Origin: Paenibacillus algicola | Lineage (GTDB): Bacteria; Bacillota; Bacilli; Paenibacillales; Paenibacillaceae | Direction of reading: 5' to 3' | DNA: 64,000 nt | Assembly: GCF_005577435.1 (NCBI RefSeq) | Contig: NZ_CP040396.1 | Location: forward strand, 3,476,501 to 3,540,500 | In this document: positions 62,191 to 64,000 of the stretch, piece after piece | How positions within the stretch are numbered: the first letter of the stretch is position 1 | How the letters are laid out: each line of letters begins with the position of its first letter | Translations under genes and position numbers: made by a program | The notes under the pieces: model-generated | What the model was told of the DNA's origin: nothing | Seen by the model: the letters and a program-made list of their open reading frames with translations, nothing else | Databases searched by the model: none

Positions 62191-62832
62191 CTAGACGACC
62201 CGATTCATCACAACGCCCAGCATTCTGGCATGAACATGCTCCAGCTGCTCCCGGGCTTTCTTCAAATGCTCTTTTCTCACCTTGCCCGGCGCGGCAACCA
62301 TGATCACCCCGTCACATATGGAGCCGACAATTACCGCATCCGAAGCCGCCAGTACGGCAGGAGTATCTACGAGTAGAACATCATATTGCTGCTTCAGCTG
62401 CTGCAGAAGCTGGTGCATCGCCGCAGAATCAATAAGCTCTGACGGATTGCCCGGAACAGGGCCGGACGGCAGCAGATCCAGATGCTCGAAGTCGGTAGGC
62501 TGCACTGCATCCTGAATACTGCAATGGCCGGTCAATAGGGAGCTCAGTCCCTGATGGTTCAGCTGAGGAAAAATGCGGTGCAGCGACGGCTTGCGCAAAT
62601 CGGCATCGATCAGGAGCACCTTTTTGCCTTCCTGGGCATATGCGATCGCTAGGTTGCTAATCGTCGTTGTCTTGCCTTCTCCCCCCTGAGATGAGGTGAC
62701 CATGACAGTGCGTGACTCCTGATCCTTGAAGGAGAACTGGATCTTGGTCCGCAGCAGCCGGTAGCTCTCCGCGATGGAGGATTTGGGGTTCATGGATACA
62801 ATCAAACTGCTCTCATTGCTGAATCGTGGCAT
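62191..62832 (-). CDS. Capsular BY-kinase (CpsD/EpsB-like tyrosine kinase)
   Basis: Cytoplasmic tyrosine kinase partner of the chain-length modulator encoded just upstream. 213 residues: Walker A TSSQGGEGKTTT near 47, Walker A' VLLIDADLRKP near 75, Walker B VLLVDTPAV near 150, and the RSLLxT-like SYRLLRTKIQF at the start. It ends MLGVVMNRVV, so the usual tyrosine-rich C-terminal tail is missing. I start it at ATG 62832 after AGGTGAGG, 20 bases inside the modulator gene. Without the tail it may lack autophosphorylation control or act only as an ATPase. Confidence 0.93.
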   Translation of the reverse strand: MPRFSNESSLIVSMNPKSSIAESYRLLRTKIQFSFKDQESRTVMVTSSQGGEGKTTTISNLAIAYAQEGKKVLLIDADLRKPSLHRIFPQLNHQGLSSLLTGHCSIQDAVQPTDFEHLDLLPSGPVPGNPSELIDSAAMHQLLQQLKQQYDVLLVDTPAVLAASDAVIVGSICDGVIMVAAPGKVRKEHLKKAREQLEHVHARMLGVVMNRVV

Positions 62833-63559
62833 ACTTTCCCTCACCTGCCTTTGGTTGTTGTGGAGCTTTCTTCGACTTGAACGCCGGCTTGAGATCACTC
62901 TTGGTCATACGGCCGACAGAGGCCAGGACCGGAGCTTCCATAATTTCAAGCACCTCTGACTCCGATTTCAGGGTGTCATCCAGATAATCCAGCAGGAAGA
63001 TAAACCCGATCGCCAGCACGAAGGACACCATGAAGCTGATCAAAAGGTTCATCACCGGGTTGAAGTTAATAGCTCCCGGACTGGCTGCCGGGTCGGCTTC
63101 ACTCAGAATCGTGATATTATCGATATTCATAATGCTTGGAATTTGGGCTTTAAAGACGGTAGAGACCGCATTCACGACAGCAGCGGCTTTTTCATAGGAA
63201 GTATCTTGATAGACGAGGTTCATCACCTGGGAATTGTTCGCTGAGGAAACCGAGATGCGGGCGGCCAGCTGTGATGCGCTCTCACCCAGCTCGGGGTATT
63301 GCTCGACGACTTTATTCATTACGGCCGACGACTTGATAATTTCTTTATAGGAGTTGATCAGAAAAATACTCGTTTGAATGGTGCTGGCATTCAATCCATC
63401 GCCCGACGACTGATTCACGATCAGCTTTGCATTTGCTGCATATACCGGTGTTGTAAAATAGAAGCTCTTCACACTTGCTGCCGTTAAAGCGACCACCACC
63501 ATCATGACAATCAGCCACCACTTTTTCTGGATGACCCGGAAATACTGTTTCAGTTCCAT
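62813..63559 (-). CDS. Chain-length modulator and BY-kinase activator (Wzz/CapA type)
   Basis: Membrane protein that sets polysaccharide length and switches on the BY-kinase. 248 residues: two membrane helices (about 13-32 and 168-188) around an extracellular domain with SYKEIIKSSAVM near 71, a P/G-type second helix, and a cytoplasmic tail with EVLEIMEAPVLASVG. First gene of the operon. GGAGGG lies ten bases before ATG 63559; the promoter is about 110 bases upstream. Confidence 0.94.
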   Translation of the reverse strand: MELKQYFRVIQKKWWLIVMMVVVALTAASVKSFYFTTPVYAANAKLIVNQSSGDGLNASTIQTSIFLINSYKEIIKSSAVMNKVVEQYPELGESASQLAARISVSSANNSQVMNLVYQDTSYEKAAAVVNAVSTVFKAQIPSIMNIDNITILSEADPAASPGAINFNPVMNLLISFMVSFVLAIGFIFLLDYLDDTLKSESEVLEIMEAPVLASVGRMTKSDLKPAFKSKKAPQQPKAGEGKYATIQQ

Positions 63560-63676
63560 TGGCTCGCAACCCTCCGCTAATGATTAATGCTGACGCTTGT
63601 AACTAGAGTCCTACTCCGAGGCTCCACCCGAAGTCATGTGTAAGTCTTGCGATACACTATGTAGATTACACACCAT

Positions 63677-63705
63677 AATTTAAGATACAATTTGTATCAT
63701 GTCAA
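63677..63705 (-). promoter_or_regulatory. Promoter of the EPS operon with palindromic operator in the spacer
   Basis: Read leftward: TTGACA (63700-63705), 17 bases, TAAATT (63677-63682). The spacer is filled by GATACAATTTGTATC (63684-63698, + strand), matching 44031-44045 at 13 of 15 bases. A weaker relative, GATACACTATGTAGA (63651-63665), lies about +5 to +19. Confidence 0.7.
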
Positions 63706-63797
63706 GCTAATTTTCGTGTTTTTCTGGAATCTGGAAGTCTGTTTGGATGTAAAGGTTTTCATTTTTAGGCAATAAGCAAGCCATGGATGTAACTAGA

Positions 63798-63830
63798 ACA
63801 AGCCCCGCAGAGTCTGAATCTGCAGGGCTT
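63798..63830 (-). terminator. Terminator of the gene at the right edge
   Basis: AAGCCCCGCAGA and TCTGCAGGGCTT pair with one mismatch around a seven-base loop. Read leftward it is followed by a T-poor tail (TGTTCT), so it is an imperfect but likely terminator for the leftward gene ending at 63850. Confidence 0.6.
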
Positions 63831-63849
63831 CATCTTCTTTTCTGGTACC

Positions 63850-64000
63850 TTAGGTCCGGATGAGCTGCACATTGCCATTGCGTATGGCTATGCGGTAACG
63901 CTCCCCTGTCGCTTCGTCCGTCAGAATTACACCATTGCCCGGTCCCCTGATTTCAAGGGAATCCGTCATATAGCTGTGGGGAACCGGCGAGTAGGACCCG
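63850..64000 (-). CDS. C-terminal end of an unidentified protein (cut by window edge)
   Basis: The last 49 residues of a leftward gene enter from the right edge and stop at 63850. They include SLEIRGPGNGVILTD and GERYRIAIRNGNVQLI, a short beta-rich closing domain. I do not recognise the protein. A hairpin terminator follows. It belongs to a different transcript from the EPS operon, whose promoter lies about 145 bases further left. Confidence 0.7.
   Translation of the reverse strand, partial: GSYSPVPHSYMTDSLEIRGPGNGVILTDEATGERYRIAIRNGNVQLIRT

Overview
The window looks like chromosomal DNA of a Paenibacillus-type member of the Bacillales. It has a HrcA/CIRCE-controlled groESL operon, an H-type small acid-soluble spore protein, S-layer-homology (SLH) anchored secreted enzymes, YesM/YesN plus Lpl-type sugar uptake genes, a Ku/LigD repair operon, and the conserved block tsaE-tsaB-rimI-tsaD / ydiF / moaC / tatA-tatC / groES-groEL in the gene order I recall from Bacillus subtilis. 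Core genes are visibly GC-rich. Three blocks are clearly more AT-rich: about 1.4-4.2 kb, 14.3-31.7 kb and 54.3-60.2 kb.

Layout. 0-1.4 kb: a 7TMR-DISM sensor kinase cut by the window edge. 1.6-4.2 kb: a small decayed island (VapC remnant, Xre remnant, IS3 transposase fragment, small membrane proteins) bounded by a second copy of the groEL terminator. 4.3-6.4 kb: groESL with a sigma-A promoter and CIRCE. 6.6-8.5 kb: a class C group II intron sitting exactly behind the tatC terminator. 8.6-13.7 kb: tatC, tatA, moaB, moaC, 5-formyltetrahydrofolate cyclo-ligase and, on the other strand, the ABC-F gene ydiF. 13.8-14.04 kb: a dense DnaA-box cluster.

14.2-31.7 kb: a self-contained polysaccharide-utilisation locus read leftward. 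It encodes a YesM/YesN two-component system, a three-gene sugar ABC importer without its ATPase, a GH106-like glycosidase, a sulfatase, a giant SLH-anchored protein with two alginate-lyase-family domains, and a secreted BNR_4 beta-propeller protein. Together these suggest use of a sulfated uronic-acid/rhamnose polymer such as ulvan. The locus splits the conserved ydiF-tsaD neighbourhood.

32-34.9 kb: the tRNA t6A genes tsaD, tsaB and tsaE with rimI. 35.2-43.7 kb: a secreted copper-amine-oxidase-N protein, spore genes, a three-gene Ku/ligase/polymerase end-joining operon, a YitT-family protein, cardiolipin synthase, and an M23 peptidase with a bactofilin. 43.8-63.7 kb: a long leftward exopolysaccharide operon (chain-length modulator, BY-kinase, galU, priming transferase, Wzy, SGNH hydrolase, Wzx, five GT4 glycosyltransferases, frameshifted manC, ugd). 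It ends in four genes that resemble a lasso-peptide maturation and export set but lack the cyclase and precursor. The operon promoter carries a palindrome that recurs at the promoter of a small Cys-rich protein gene just beyond the operon's terminator.
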